Notes under the pieces: generated by a model
What the model was told of the DNA's origin: nothing
Databases searched by the model: none
Seen by the model: only the letters and a program-made list of their open reading frames with translations
Shown here: piece after piece, positions 44,612 to 53,675 of the stretch
Position numbering within the stretch: position 1 is the first letter of the stretch
Layout: the number at the start of each line of letters is the position of its first letter
Origin: Burkholderia sp. HI2500
GTDB lineage: Bacteria; Pseudomonadota; Gammaproteobacteria; Burkholderiales; Burkholderiaceae
Direction of reading: 5' to 3'
DNA length: 64,000 nucleotides
NCBI RefSeq assembly: GCF_002223055.1
Contig: NZ_NKFL01000006.1
Coordinates: 62,001 to 126,000, forward strand
Position numbers and translations under genes: made by a program

Positions 44612-45514
44612 TTACTTCTTGAGAAACCGCAGCGCGAATCGCGCCATGCGCGGCACGAACAGCGGGCGCAGCAGGCGCTTGTCGTAGCCGGCCATCCGCC
44701 GGTCGTTCTCGGCGAGACACAGTTCGATCAGCTCGCGCGGATTGAGCGCGTCGCCGATATCGGCGGTGCCGGTTGCCGGGAAGTTCGCGTCACGTGCCAC
44801 GCCGTCGGAATCGATGCCGCGCGCGATGCCGATGCGCTCCCGGATCAAATGCACCCACACGGCCGCGACCCGCGCGAAGAACCACGGCCGGCGCCACCAC
44901 GGGAGCGAGCGCCAGTACCACGCGTACCAGTTCACGAAGAACAGGATGTGGCGGCCTTCTTCCTGGATCACCGGCTCGAAGGTTTCAACGAGTTCGGGCG
45001 GGAAATAGCCGGAGCGCTGCGCGGAACGGAACAGGCCGAACGCGAAGAAGCTGTCGATGCATTCGCTGAAGCCCGTGACGATCCACCACCACTCGGGATC
45101 TTTCGGTGCAGGGTAGGCCGGCTCGGGGGCGAGCCGGATGCCGTATGCCTCGACGAGCTTCGACAGCACGACCTTGTGCCGCGCTTCCTCGCCGCCGTCC
45201 ATCTCGAGCGCGCGGCGCAATAGCGGATTGCCGATCGTCGCCGCATAGGTGGCCACGCGAATCGATGCGCGGCCTTCGGTCTGCACCGCGATGTCCCAGA
45301 TCGGCAGCGACGTGAGCCGTTTGAGCTCGGCGGGCGTGAGCGCCGGCCAGTCGATCACGGCCGGCTTGTACGGATTGTGTGTGTCGAGCAGCATGCGGCA
45401 GAACATCTGCATGTGCGCATCGGAACCGATCCGGACCGGACCTTGCCTCTCGAAGGTCCAGTTGCGCATTGCGTGATCTGCTGCTGCATGCTGTTCCTGC
45501 AGCGTGTCACTCAT
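44612..45514 (-). CDS. Ferritin-like diiron protein of unknown substrate
   Basis: 300 residues, mostly helical. Two EExxH iron-binding motifs (GGEEARHKVV and IQEEGRHILF) and preceding Glu residues (TEGRASIRV) give the ligand set of a ferritin-like diiron oxygenase. Aromatic-rich helices (WYAWYWRSLPWWRRPWFFAR) after the second motif may be membrane-associated. It is probably an O2-dependent oxidase or hydroxylase; fatty-acid desaturase-like and AurF-like enzymes are alternatives. The ATG was chosen by the conserved N-terminal part; its ribosome-binding site is weak. No pathway partner is adjacent. Confidence 0.7.
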   Translation of the reverse strand: MSDTLQEQHAAADHAMRNWTFERQGPVRIGSDAHMQMFCRMLLDTHNPYKPAVIDWPALTPAELKRLTSLPIWDIAVQTEGRASIRVATYAATIGNPLLRRALEMDGGEEARHKVVLSKLVEAYGIRLAPEPAYPAPKDPEWWWIVTGFSECIDSFFAFGLFRSAQRSGYFPPELVETFEPVIQEEGRHILFFVNWYAWYWRSLPWWRRPWFFARVAAVWVHLIRERIGIARGIDSDGVARDANFPATGTADIGDALNPRELIELCLAENDRRMAGYDKRLLRPLFVPRMARFALRFLKK

Positions 45515-45609
45515 GGCTGTTGTTATGCGATTACGGGTCGAAAGATTCTTGCATAGCTTCCGTAAACGCGTATTTTCGAGCGGCCATGCGCACGCCGGCC
45601 AGGCGTGCG

Positions 45610-45828
45610 TCACGCGTTCGTGTCGACCCAGAGGCGGCCCCAGCGGGACGCGTAGGCCAGAGCGTGCTCTTCCTCGAAGAAGAAATCGATCGCGTCGAAC
45701 GAAACGGCGCGCGGCGACGGGCCGCCGCTCGCCTTCTCGATCGTCAGGTTGGCGGCGAACAGCCCGTTCGGCAACCGGGCGGCAGCGGGGGCGACTTCGT
45801 AGCCCTTGTAGCGGATCGTACGGTTCAT
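45610..45828 (-). CDS. Small conserved hypothetical protein (possibly CV_2116-type domain)
   Basis: 72 residues, start ATG at 45828, 95 bp upstream of the diiron gene on the same strand. The sequence runs IRYKGYEVAPAAARLPNGLF, then AANLTIEKASGG, FDAIDFFFEEEHALAYASRW. This alternation of strands with a final helix is found in short cytosolic CV_2116-type domains. Function unknown; the family match is from memory and tentative. Confidence 0.6.
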   Translation of the reverse strand: MNRTIRYKGYEVAPAAARLPNGLFAANLTIEKASGGPSPRAVSFDAIDFFFEEEHALAYASRWGRLWVDTNA

Positions 45829-46056
45829 GGCGTGCGCGGAGAAAGTTCGGAGGTTCAGCGTACGAAAACCCGCCCGCGGCGTGAACCAATCTTTCGGCCA
45901 ATGCAAATCACGCGGCGGGCCGAATTCTTATCGGCGCGGGGAAAGGGCAGCAGGGAGAGGCGTCGACGTACACGGCGCGTGGCCGCTCGTCCGAATGTGC
46001 ACCGCCCGCGCCGGCGAATGGAATCGTCCGGGCGCGGGCGGTGGAAGGCGGGGAAA

Positions 46057-46707
46057 TTACTGGTTGGCGATCTTCAACACGGGTGCGAGCGCATCGACCG
46101 ATGCCGCATGCGAGGCCGCGCGATGCGATGCGAACGCGAGCGCGAACTCGGCCGCCTGCGTGCCGACCGTCTCGAGCTGCGCGACGACCTTCGGATCCGA
46201 GCAGCTCTCGGCGCTGTCGAAGCGCGTTTCGAGCGTGTTCACGGTCGCGCCGAACGGCGTCGGCCAGCCGCGCAGCGCGTGCACGATCGAACGCAGCGAC
46301 GTCAGCACGGTGCCGGCCGCCTGCCAGCCGTAGGCCGTGACGATCAGGCCGACCGCACGGCCGTCGAGATACGGGCGATCGTCCGCGCGCAGTTCCTCGA
46401 GCGTGTCGAGTGCGTTCTTCACGAGGCCGGAGACGCCGCCGTGATAGCCGGGCGTCGCGATGATGATCGCGTCGGCCTGGCGCACGGCGTCGATCAGTTC
46501 GCGCTGCGCGTCGGTCAGCGTTTTGTGCTCGGGCGCGTAGTGCGGCAGCGTATGCAGGAACGGGCCGTCGAACAGCCGCGTGCGTGCGCCGGCCGCTTGC
46601 GCGCCGCGCAATGCGAACGACAGCGCGCGTTCGGTCGACGACGCTGCCCGGGTGGTACCGCCAATGCCGACGACGAACGGGCGGCGGTGTAGATCGAATG
46701 CAGTCAA
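46057..46707 (-). CDS. NAD(P)H-dependent FMN reductase
   Basis: 216-residue flavodoxin-fold reductase. The FMN phosphate loop is GIGGTTRAASSTERAL, followed by IIATPGYHGGVSGLVKNALD and a typical LIVTAYGWQAAGTV. The start is TTG with AGGAG 6 nt before it. Such proteins supply reduced FMN to monooxygenases or act as quinone or chromate reductases; no dedicated partner is adjacent. The 3' end has no terminator seen before the 72-residue gene. Confidence 0.85.
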   Translation of the reverse strand: MTAFDLHRRPFVVGIGGTTRAASSTERALSFALRGAQAAGARTRLFDGPFLHTLPHYAPEHKTLTDAQRELIDAVRQADAIIIATPGYHGGVSGLVKNALDTLEELRADDRPYLDGRAVGLIVTAYGWQAAGTVLTSLRSIVHALRGWPTPFGATVNTLETRFDSAESCSDPKVVAQLETVGTQAAEFALAFASHRAASHAASVDALAPVLKIANQ

Positions 46708-46869
46708 GGGGCGCTCCTGGGGGATGGCTTGCCCGGCTAAGCACAGGCTTAAAACCAGATGGTAACGACCCCGCCGCCACTCTGAAAACGACTTTTCGTT
46801 CTATCGATATGCCGCGCGGCAGGGGCAATCGTGTGCGCGGCCGCCCAGATCGATAGCAGAAATGCTTGG

Positions 46870-46898
46870 TTGGGACGGCGTGCCGCGGTCGATAAGAT
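46870..46898 (+). promoter_or_regulatory. Promoter candidate for the small RNA
   Basis: TTGGGA (46870-46875) and TAAGAT (46893-46898) with 17-bp spacing, each matching 4 of 6 sigma-70 consensus bases. The expected start is about 46905, immediately before the anti-Shine-Dalgarno stretch. Confidence 0.5.
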
Positions 46899-46904
46899 GG
46901 GCCC

Positions 46905-46972
46905 GTCTCCTCCATGATGTCTCTACTGACATGGGTTGGCCCCGCCGCGCGGATGCAGGCGGGGCTTTTTTT
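46905..46972 (+). ncRNA. Candidate small regulatory RNA of about 68 nt with a 5' anti-Shine-Dalgarno element
   Basis: It lies between divergently arranged FMN reductase and NIPSNAP genes, with its own promoter candidate. The 5' end carries GTCTCCTCC (46905-46913), complementary to strong ribosome-binding sites. A small hairpin follows (atgtc/gacat), then a strong rho-independent terminator with a 7-T tail. This is the common build of Hfq-dependent sRNAs in Burkholderia. Expression is not shown by sequence. Confidence 0.55.
46939..46972 (+). terminator. Rho-independent terminator of the candidate sRNA
   Basis: gccccgcc and ggcggggc (perfect 8-bp stem, 11-nt loop) followed by TTTTTTT. Confidence 0.85.
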
Positions 46973-47018
46973 CGTCCCGGTCTGGAAAAAGGGGCGCGAT
47001 GTGCGGGGCCGTTGCCCG

Positions 47019-47324
47019 TTACTCGAACACCGGCCGGAAGAAGCTGCGCTCGTAGCTGACGATGCAGCGTGTTTCCTCCGCGTAGCGGAACGCGGCCTGG
47101 CAGGCCGGATCGTCCATCGAGCGTTCGCGGTAGCGCTCGTATTCGGCGAGGCTCGGGAACGAGAACATCGCGAGCGCGATGTTGTTCGCCCCTTCGGACG
47201 GCAGGAAGTAGCCGTGATGCGTGCCGCCGAACTTTTCGACGAGCGGAATCCACATCCTGCCGTAGGTTTCGAACTGGTCGAGCTTGTACGGGTCGATGAC
47301 GTAGCGAAGGTAGCAGGTGATCAT
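47019..47324 (-). CDS. NIPSNAP-family protein
   Basis: 101 residues with the small alpha-beta barrel pattern of NIPSNAP/ABM-like proteins: CYLRYVIDPYKLDQFETYGR, WIPLVEKFGGTHHGYFLPSE, and ALAMFSFPSLAEYERYRERS. Typical homologues are about 100 residues and of unknown biochemical role, often near redox or catabolic genes. The ATG matches the conserved start; a longer frame upstream is not needed. Confidence 0.82.
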   Translation of the reverse strand: MITCYLRYVIDPYKLDQFETYGRMWIPLVEKFGGTHHGYFLPSEGANNIALAMFSFPSLAEYERYRERSMDDPACQAAFRYAEETRCIVSYERSFFRPVFE

Positions 47325-47603
47325 GAGCGCGCTCGGTGAGGGAAGGAACCCGCGAGTCTGGAAGGCGTCGCCGCATGTGTCAACGGCGTTCGCCGGCGAG
47401 TGATTCGGCCGCGGGATGCGTTGCTTGCGCAAACAACGATCGGTGCGCTTTCATGCGTTCGCAACGACCCGCGCAGCGCCGCGGCGCGCACCTTTTCAAC
47501 CATCTCTCCCGCACGCATTTCCCCAAACTTTTACGACATTTTTTCTTGCGAGGGCGGCTGGCGCGCTCATAGACTTCGGGCATCCCAACCACGGAGCAAG
47601 GCA

Positions 47604-48392
47604 ATGTCGATACCCTGGAACGCGATCGCCGAACACATACCCGCCGCGCCGCCTTCCGTGCGCGCCGATCGGGTGATCGTGCGGCGTTTCGATCCGGCCT
47701 TCGACAGTTATGCACAACTCACGCCGATGCTGCATCGCGCGTTCGCGCGACTCGGTGCGATGGGACTCAACTGCACGTGCGTCGACCAGAGCGAGGACGT
47801 CACGCGCCGCCGCGCGGAAGCGGGCGAGTGCTACGTCGCCGTGTGCGGCGGGCGCGTGATCGGCACGGCCACGCTGTATGCGACCGATCCGTCGTCGGCG
47901 TGCTCGCTGTACCGGCGCGAAGGCGTCGCGAGCGTGCGGCAGGTGGCGGTGGACCCCGATTGCCAGAGCCGCGGGATCGGCGCGTTGCTGCTGTCGTTCG
48001 CCGAACAGTGGGCCGCGCTGCGCGGCTATACGCTGCTCGCACTCGATACGCCGCATCCCGCTTCGCACCTGCTCGCGTTCTACGGCGCGCAGGGTTTCGA
48101 CGTCGTCGACGTGATGCGCTTCGACGGCAAGCGCTACGACAGCGCGATCCTCTGCAAGCGGCCCGTCGCGCAGGTGGCGCGCCGGGTGGCGCCGGCGTCG
48201 CGCATGGCCGCGCGCGTGGCGGCCGTGCGGCGTCTTGCGTATGCGTTGCCGTCGCGCGTGGTCGCCGTGGCCCGGCGCGGCCAGCACGTGCGCCGCGGCG
48301 CCGGCTGGGCGGCACGACGCGCGGCCGGTGCCGCGAGTTGCCGCTCGTCGCCGTGGCGTCCGCGTCAGCACGGGCGCTACACGTTCGGCTGA
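47604..48392 (+). CDS. GNAT acetyltransferase with an Arg-rich C-terminal tail
   Basis: 262 residues. The GNAT core (about 20-190) has VIGTATLYA, the acetyl-CoA loop VRQVAVDPDCQSRGIGALLL and LLAFYGAQGFDVVDVMRF. The last roughly 75 residues are low-complexity and very basic (many Arg/Ala, e.g. RRVAPASRMAARVAAVRRL), unlike normal GNAT C-termini. The tail could be a real nucleic-acid- or membrane-binding extension, or the product of a lost stop codon. The ATG was chosen because it gives the natural GNAT start. Substrate unknown. Confidence 0.8.
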   Translation: MSIPWNAIAEHIPAAPPSVRADRVIVRRFDPAFDSYAQLTPMLHRAFARLGAMGLNCTCVDQSEDVTRRRAEAGECYVAVCGGRVIGTATLYATDPSSACSLYRREGVASVRQVAVDPDCQSRGIGALLLSFAEQWAALRGYTLLALDTPHPASHLLAFYGAQGFDVVDVMRFDGKRYDSAILCKRPVAQVARRVAPASRMAARVAAVRRLAYALPSRVVAVARRGQHVRRGAGWAARRAAGAASCRSSPWRPRQHGRYTFG

Positions 48393-48682
48393 ACGCCGCG
48401 CACCGGTTCGTTTTCCTGCTTTGCCGCGTAAGCGTCGGATGAGCGGAGTGTGGCGCTCCCGCTCGTGTACGGCCCTTGAGACACCCCCGCCGCGCCGCGG
48501 CGAAACGGACGTTTACGCGCTTTTTACACCCCGACGCGATCCTTTGCCGCGATCTTCACGCGAACCTTCATAAGATGGTTGCGTGGAAACGAAAGCCGCA
48601 CGCGAGCATGCGCGAAGGCCGCCGGCTCGCCTGACCGATGCCGGATGTCGATGCGCGGGCGTGCCGGCAAAAGGAAACCGCC

Positions 48683-50809
48683 ATGTCTCTCTCGCCCGTG
48701 ACAGGTCCGCGCCCTGCGCAGCCCGGCCATCCGCGCACGGCCGTGCGCTCGATGTTCGATCCCGCGCTCGTGCGCCCGGCGATCGCCGATTCGTTTCGGA
48801 AACTCACGCCGCGCACGCAGTTCCGCAACCCGGTGATGTTCTGCGTGTACGTCGGCAGCATCCTGACCACGATCCTGTGGATCGCCGCCTTGTTCGGCCA
48901 GGCCGAAGCGCCCGCCGGCTTCATCGTCGCGATCGCGCTGTGGCTGTGGTTCACCGTGGTGTTCGCGAACTTCGCCGAAGCGCTCGCCGAAGGGCGTTCG
49001 AAGGCGCAGGCCGCATCGCTGCGCAGTGCGAAACACAACGTGGTCGCGAAAAAGCTCTCGGCGCCGCGTGCGAAGGCGGTCGTCGAAGTGATGGCATCGA
49101 CCGACCTGCGCAAAGGCGACGTCGTGCTCGTCGAAAACGGCGACACGATCCCGGCCGACGGCGACGTGATCGAAGGCGTCGCGTCGGTCGACGAATCGGC
49201 GATCACCGGCGAATCCGCGCCGGTGATCCGCGAGGCGGGCGGCGATTTCTCGTCGGTGACGGGCGGCACGCGCGTGCTGTCCGACTGGATCGTCGTGCGT
49301 GTCGCCGTCAATCCGGGCGAGGCGTTCCTCGACCGGATGATCGCGATGGTCGAGGGTGCGAAGCGCAAGAAGACGCCGAACGAGATCGCGCTGACGATCC
49401 TGCTCGTTGCCTTGACGATCGTGATGCTGCTCGCCACCGCCACGTTGCTGCCGTTCTCGACGTTCGCGGTCGAGGCGATGAAGGCCGGCCATGTCGTGAC
49501 GATCACCGCACTGGTTGCGCTGCTCGTGTGCCTGATCCCGACGACGATCGGTGGCCTCTTGTCCGCGATCGGCGTGGCCGGGATGAGCCGGATGATGCAG
49601 GCGAACGTGATCGCGACGTCGGGCCGCGCGGTGGAAGCCGCCGGCGACGTCGACGTGCTGCTGCTCGACAAGACCGGCACGATCACGCTCGGCAACCGCC
49701 AGGCGTCGGCGTTCGTGCCCGCGCCGTTCGTGACCGAGGAAGCGCTGGCCGATGCCGCGCAGCTGTCGTCGCTTGCCGACGAAACGCCGGAAGGCCGCAG
49801 CATCGTCGTGCTCGCGAAGCAGCGTTTCAACCTGCGCGAGCGCGACATGCAGGCACTGCACCCGGTGTTCCTGTCGTTCAGCGCGCAGACGCGGATGAGC
49901 GGCGTCGACCTCCCGGGCCGCGAGATCCGCAAAGGCGCCGCGGATGCGATCAAGCACTACGTCGAGTCCTACGGCGGCCGCGTCACCCGCGAAGTCGAGG
50001 CCGTCGTGACCGACATCGCGCGTCGCGGCAGCACGCCGCTCGCGGTGGCGGAGCGCGTCGACGGCGTTGCCCGCGTGCTCGGCGTGATCGAGCTGAAGGA
50101 CATCGTGAAGGGCGGCATCAAGGAGCGCTTCGCGGAACTGCGCAAGATGGGCATCAAGACCGTGATGGTGACGGGCGACAACCGGCTGACGGCCGCGGCG
50201 ATCGCGGCGGAAGCGGGCGTCGACGATTTCCTCGCGGAAGCGACGCCGGAAACCAAGCTCGCGACGATCCGCGAGCATCAGGCGGCGGGCCGTCTGGTTG
50301 CGATGACGGGCGACGGCACCAACGATGCACCGGCGCTCGCGCAGGCCGACGTCGCCGTGGCGATGAATACCGGCACGCAGGCGGCGAAGGAAGCCGGCAA
50401 CATGGTTGACCTCGACTCGAACCCGACGAAGCTGATCGAGATCGTCGAGATCGGCAAGCAGATGCTGATGACGCGCGGGTCGCTGACGACGTTCTCGATC
50501 GCGAACGACGTCGCGAAGTATTTCGCGATCATCCCGGCCGCGTTCGCGACGACGTATCCGCAACTGCGCGTCCTCGATGTGATGCACCTCGCGTCGCCGG
50601 CGTCGGCGATCCTGTCGGCGGTGATCTTCAACGCACTGATCATCGTCGCGCTGATCCCGCTCGCGCTGAAGGGCGTGCGCTATCGCCCGCTCGGCGCCGC
50701 GCCGCTGCTGCGCAGGAACCTGTTGCTGTATGGACTCGGTGGCGTGCTGTTGCCGTTCCCGTTCATCAAGCTGATCGACATGGTGCTGGTGGCATGCGGA
50801 TGGGCCTGA
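48683..50809 (+). CDS. kdpB: Orphan KdpB-type P-type ATPase
   Basis: 708 residues. It has all KdpB hallmarks: TGES (175-178), DKTGT with the phosphorylated Asp329, [11 protein letters not shown], and the KdpB-specific TM5 segment [15 protein letters not shown] with charged residues inside the membrane. The conserved C-terminal region is [16 protein letters not shown]. In Kdp systems KdpB hydrolyses ATP to drive K+ uptake through KdpA, assisted by KdpC. Here kdpF, kdpA and kdpC are absent on both sides. It has an AAGGAAA ribosome-binding site and is followed 40 bp later by a KdpE-like regulator. It may work with subunits encoded elsewhere or have a separate role. Confidence 0.93.
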   Translation: MSLSPVTGPRPAQPGHPRTAVRSMFDPALVRPAIADSFRKLTPRTQFRNPVMFCVYVGSILTTILWIAALFGQAEAPAGFIVAIALWLWFTVVFANFAEALAEGRSKAQAASLRSAKHNVVAKKLSAPRAKAVVEVMASTDLRKGDVVLVENGDTIPADGDVIEGVASVDESAITGESAPVIREAGGDFSSVTGGTRVLSDWIVVRVAVNPGEAFLDRMIAMVEGAKRKKTPNEIALTILLVALTIVMLLATATLLPFSTFAVEAMKAGHVVTITALVALLVCLIPTTIGGLLSAIGVAGMSRMMQANVIATSGRAVEAAGDVDVLLLDKTGTITLGNRQASAFVPAPFVTEEALADAAQLSSLADETPEGRSIVVLAKQRFNLRERDMQALHPVFLSFSAQTRMSGVDLPGREIRKGAADAIKHYVESYGGRVTREVEAVVTDIARRGSTPLAVAERVDGVARVLGVIELKDIVKGGIKERFAELRKMGIKTVMVTGDNRLTAAAIAAEAGVDDFLAEATPETKLATIREHQAAGRLVAMTGDGTNDAPALAQADVAVAMNTGTQAAKEAGNMVDLDSNPTKLIEIVEIGKQMLMTRGSLTTFSIANDVAKYFAIIPAAFATTYPQLRVLDVMHLASPASAILSAVIFNALIIVALIPLALKGVRYRPLGAAPLLRRNLLLYGLGGVLLPFPFIKLIDMVLVACGWA

Positions 50810-50849
50810 GCATGGGCGCGCACAATGCACCGGACGAAGGCGCTGCCGC

Positions 50850-51548
50850 ATGAGCGAACCGAGCGTCGTCATCGTGATCGTCGACGAAGACAGGTTCATC
50901 CGGCATTTCGTCCGTATCGCGCTGAAGGCCGAGCACATGCACGTCTTCGAGGCCGCGACCGGAGCGGCGGGCGTGGCGGCCGTCGGCGCGCGACGTCCCG
51001 ACCTGATCGTCGCGGACACGAACCTGCGCGACATCGGCGGCACCGACCTGATCCATGTGCTGCGTGCGTACTCGGCCGCGCCGCTGATCGTGCTGTCGGC
51101 ACTGAGCGCGGAACGCGACAAGGTGGCGGCGCTCGACGCGGGCGCGGACGACTACCTGACCAAGCCGTTCGGCGCCGCCGAGTTGATCGTGCGGATTCGT
51201 GCGCACCTGCGGCGGCAAGCCGGCGGCGGGCGCATCGATGCGGCGTGCGCCCGCTTCGGCGACGTGACCGTCGATCTCGGCGATCGCCAGGTGTTGCGCG
51301 GCGGGGCGCGCGTGCATCTGAGCCCGATCGAATTCCGGCTGCTGGCCGCGCTCGCGCATCACGCGGGCCGGCTACTGACGCACGACCGCCTGCTGAGTGA
51401 AGTATGGGGCGCGGCGCACGGCAAGGATGCGCACTACCTGCGCGTGTATGTCGGCCACCTGCGGCGCAAGCTGGAATGCGATCCGCGGCGGCCCGCGTAC
51501 ATCGTCACGGAGACGGGCGTCGGCTACCGGCTCGACGGTGCGCGGTAG
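50850..51548 (+). CDS. OmpR/KdpE-like response regulator
   Basis: 232 residues. The receiver domain has the acidic pocket VDEDR, phospho-acceptor Asp56 (VADTNLRD), Ser/Thr switch (VLSALS) and Lys105 (LTKPFG). The OmpR-type winged helix follows: LSPIEFRLLAALAHHAGRLL, VWGAAHGKDAHYLRVYVGHL, and VTETGVGYRL. The placement after kdpB and the HYLRVYVGHLRRKLE phrase suggest KdpE ancestry. No KdpD-type kinase is adjacent. It converges on the transglycosylase gene with an 8-bp gap. Confidence 0.88.
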   Translation: MSEPSVVIVIVDEDRFIRHFVRIALKAEHMHVFEAATGAAGVAAVGARRPDLIVADTNLRDIGGTDLIHVLRAYSAAPLIVLSALSAERDKVAALDAGADDYLTKPFGAAELIVRIRAHLRRQAGGGRIDAACARFGDVTVDLGDRQVLRGGARVHLSPIEFRLLAALAHHAGRLLTHDRLLSEVWGAAHGKDAHYLRVYVGHLRRKLECDPRRPAYIVTETGVGYRLDGAR

Positions 51549-51556
51549 CGACGCGC

Positions 51557-52210
51557 TCAGGGATTCGCGGCCGTCCGCAGCGCGTCGCTCGCCGCGCCGT
51601 TCGAACGGCGCAGCTGCGCATCGAATTGCTGCACGCGCAGCGCGACCCGCTGCGCATAGCGCTTCGTGCCGCCGTTGTAGCGCACGAGCGCGGTTTCGAC
51701 GTCGCCATCCGCATCGTCGAGATAGCCGCGGAAGATCGCCGCGCCGATCCGCACGTTGGTAGCCGGATCGGAGAGATCCTTCACATGCGCGACGAGATCG
51801 CGATGGGCGGTGGGCATCACCTGCATCAACCCGCGCGCGCCGGCGACACTGACCGCGTGGCGATCGAAGCCCGACTCGACCGCGATGATCGCGAGCAGCA
51901 GTGCCGGAGCAAGCCCGTAGCGATCCGATTCGGTCTGCACCGCGCGCGCGATCGTGCGCGCGTCGGCGTACGCGAGGTGAAAGCGGTTGCGCAGCGCGGT
52001 GACGATCGTGTCGAGGGTCGGGGGAAGCGAGGGTTCGGTCGTGCTGGCTGCGCTGGCCGGCGCCGCTGGCGTGTCGTCGGCATGCGCGGGCAATGCGATC
52101 GACAGCGGCAGCACGATCGGGAAGAGCAGCAGAAGCCGCTTCAGCCGCAGGGCCGGGCGCACGCGCGTGCGTGGCAGCAGCCGGTCATACGATGGATAGG
52201 TTTCCTGCAT
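51557..52210 (-). CDS. SLT-family lytic transglycosylase
   Basis: 217 residues. An uncleaved or signal hydrophobic segment (LLLLFPIVLPLSIALPAHA) precedes the catalytic domain. This has AIIAVESGFDRHAVS with catalytic Glu112, GLMQVMP and ALVRYNGG, the three signature motifs of SLT family 1. It cuts peptidoglycan and leaves 1,6-anhydro ends. The small size suggests a space-making enzyme, of the kind found with envelope complexes. No secretion system is adjacent here. Confidence 0.92.
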   Translation of the reverse strand: MQETYPSYDRLLPRTRVRPALRLKRLLLLFPIVLPLSIALPAHADDTPAAPASAASTTEPSLPPTLDTIVTALRNRFHLAYADARTIARAVQTESDRYGLAPALLLAIIAVESGFDRHAVSVAGARGLMQVMPTAHRDLVAHVKDLSDPATNVRIGAAIFRGYLDDADGDVETALVRYNGGTKRYAQRVALRVQQFDAQLRRSNGAASDALRTAANP

Positions 52211-52331
52211 GTCGTCGCATCGTGGTTCCGATGCGACGACTGTACGCAGTTATGCATTGCGACCGTCGAAAGAAACCGGCACGCGAGATAAACGGCGCGT
52301 AAAGACGGGTGGTGCGCAAGACTGCGCGGCG

Positions 52332-53675
52332 TCACCCGTCGCGGCCGTGCGTATCGCCGCCACTTTTCGCGAGGCGCCACGCAATCGTGCCGAGCACGCC
52401 GACCGCGACGACCAGCGCGCCCCACAGCACATAGCGGCGCGGTGCATCCGGATCGGCGGCTGACGCCGGCGCGACTGCCGACACCGGCAGCACCGCGCCG
52501 ACCCGCGCGGGCCGCACTTCGGGCGCCATGCCCACCAGCAATGCGTCGCGGCTCACGGCCGACGACACGAGCGACGCGTCGCCGACGCCGAGCGTAAACG
52601 GCGGCGTGCCGCGCGCGACGAACGTCAGCGCGGCCGGATGCCAGCCGATCGCGACGGCCGGCTGGCCGCCGCCGAATCCGCCATTGCGCATGTCGACGAC
52701 GATCCGCCACGCGCGATCCGTATTCGCCGCGAATTCGAGCGGCGGATTGCGCTGTTCGCCGGTCTTGCCCTGCAGCCGGAACAGCACGGCGCCCGCGACG
52801 TCGCGCCACGGCGCCTGCGGGTCGGCGCGGCTCTGCAGCGTCGCGCGTGCGACGGTGTTCGGCTGCGGCAGGTCGATGCGCACGCGGTCGACCGGATACG
52901 CGCCGTCGGTGTCGAACAGATACTCGCCTGGCGTGGCGCCGGCCCGCACGCGCACGGCGTCGCGCCATTGGCGCGGCACGGAGGCGGTGTCGGTCCCGCG
53001 TGCATCGCGTGGGTGCGTCTCGACGTCGATCGACGCGATCGCGGGTGCGCCGTCGAGCCAGTCGAGCCGCAGGTAGCGCGGCGCCGCGCCTTCGAGCGCG
53101 ATGCGTTCCTGCACCAGCATCGCGTCGCCGTGGCCCACCTTCAGCAGTTGCGTGCTGCCGAGCGGCCGCCAGCTGCGCAGGTCGTCGCTGGCTTCGACGG
53201 CGACACGCCCCTGGTAGCTGTCGTCGCTCACGTGCACGAGCAGCGCGTCGATCTCGCCGTCCGCATGCGACAGGTCGACGAGATCCGCGCCGTGCTTCGC
53301 GCGCACCGGTGCGGCGACGCCCGCGCGCAGCGCGCCGTCGGGGCCGACCGTCACGCCGAGCGGCGCATTGCCGTTGTCGGCGTGGGCGGGCGGCAGCGCA
53401 AACCAGTGCACCGGCGTGCGCTTCGGCGGGACGGCGGGCGCGGCCGCCGCGGGCGCGTCGAGCGAATACGGCACGGGCTCGCCCGCGCCGTTGAAGATGC
53501 GCACGTCACCGAGGTCGTCGCGCCGGCTCGCCGCGTAGACAGGCTGCGGCACGGTGAGCTGGTAATACGCGGCGGTGCCGTCGAGGTCGAGCGAGAAGCG
53601 CTGCGCGACGCGCCCGTCGGCCGCCGCGAACGACGCGAGCAGGCTCAGTCCGAGCAGGGCGGCGAGTCGTTTCAT
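52332..53675 (-). CDS. DUF3999 membrane-anchored periplasmic protein
   Basis: 447 residues. It has a signal peptide (LAALLGLSLLASFAAA), a large beta-rich periplasmic part with YYQLTVPQPVYAASRRDDLGD, FNGAGEPVPYSLDA and SRADPQAPWRDVAGAV, and a single C-terminal TM helix (YVLWGALVVAVGVLGTIAWRL). DUF3999 proteins are encoded with DUF2339 partners across proteobacteria; function unknown. The ATG overlaps the DUF2339 stop by 4 bp, so the two are probably a complex. Confidence 0.88.
   Translation of the reverse strand: MKRLAALLGLSLLASFAAADGRVAQRFSLDLDGTAAYYQLTVPQPVYAASRRDDLGDVRIFNGAGEPVPYSLDAPAAAAPAVPPKRTPVHWFALPPAHADNGNAPLGVTVGPDGALRAGVAAPVRAKHGADLVDLSHADGEIDALLVHVSDDSYQGRVAVEASDDLRSWRPLGSTQLLKVGHGDAMLVQERIALEGAAPRYLRLDWLDGAPAIASIDVETHPRDARGTDTASVPRQWRDAVRVRAGATPGEYLFDTDGAYPVDRVRIDLPQPNTVARATLQSRADPQAPWRDVAGAVLFRLQGKTGEQRNPPLEFAANTDRAWRIVVDMRNGGFGGGQPAVAIGWHPAALTFVARGTPPFTLGVGDASLVSSAVSRDALLVGMAPEVRPARVGAVLPVSAVAPASAADPDAPRRYVLWGALVVAVGVLGTIAWRLAKSGGDTHGRDG

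Noticed and set aside
48524..51121. 865-codon minus-strand ORF over kdpB
   Set aside because: Antisense of a fully conserved KdpB; Arg/His-rich and without motifs.
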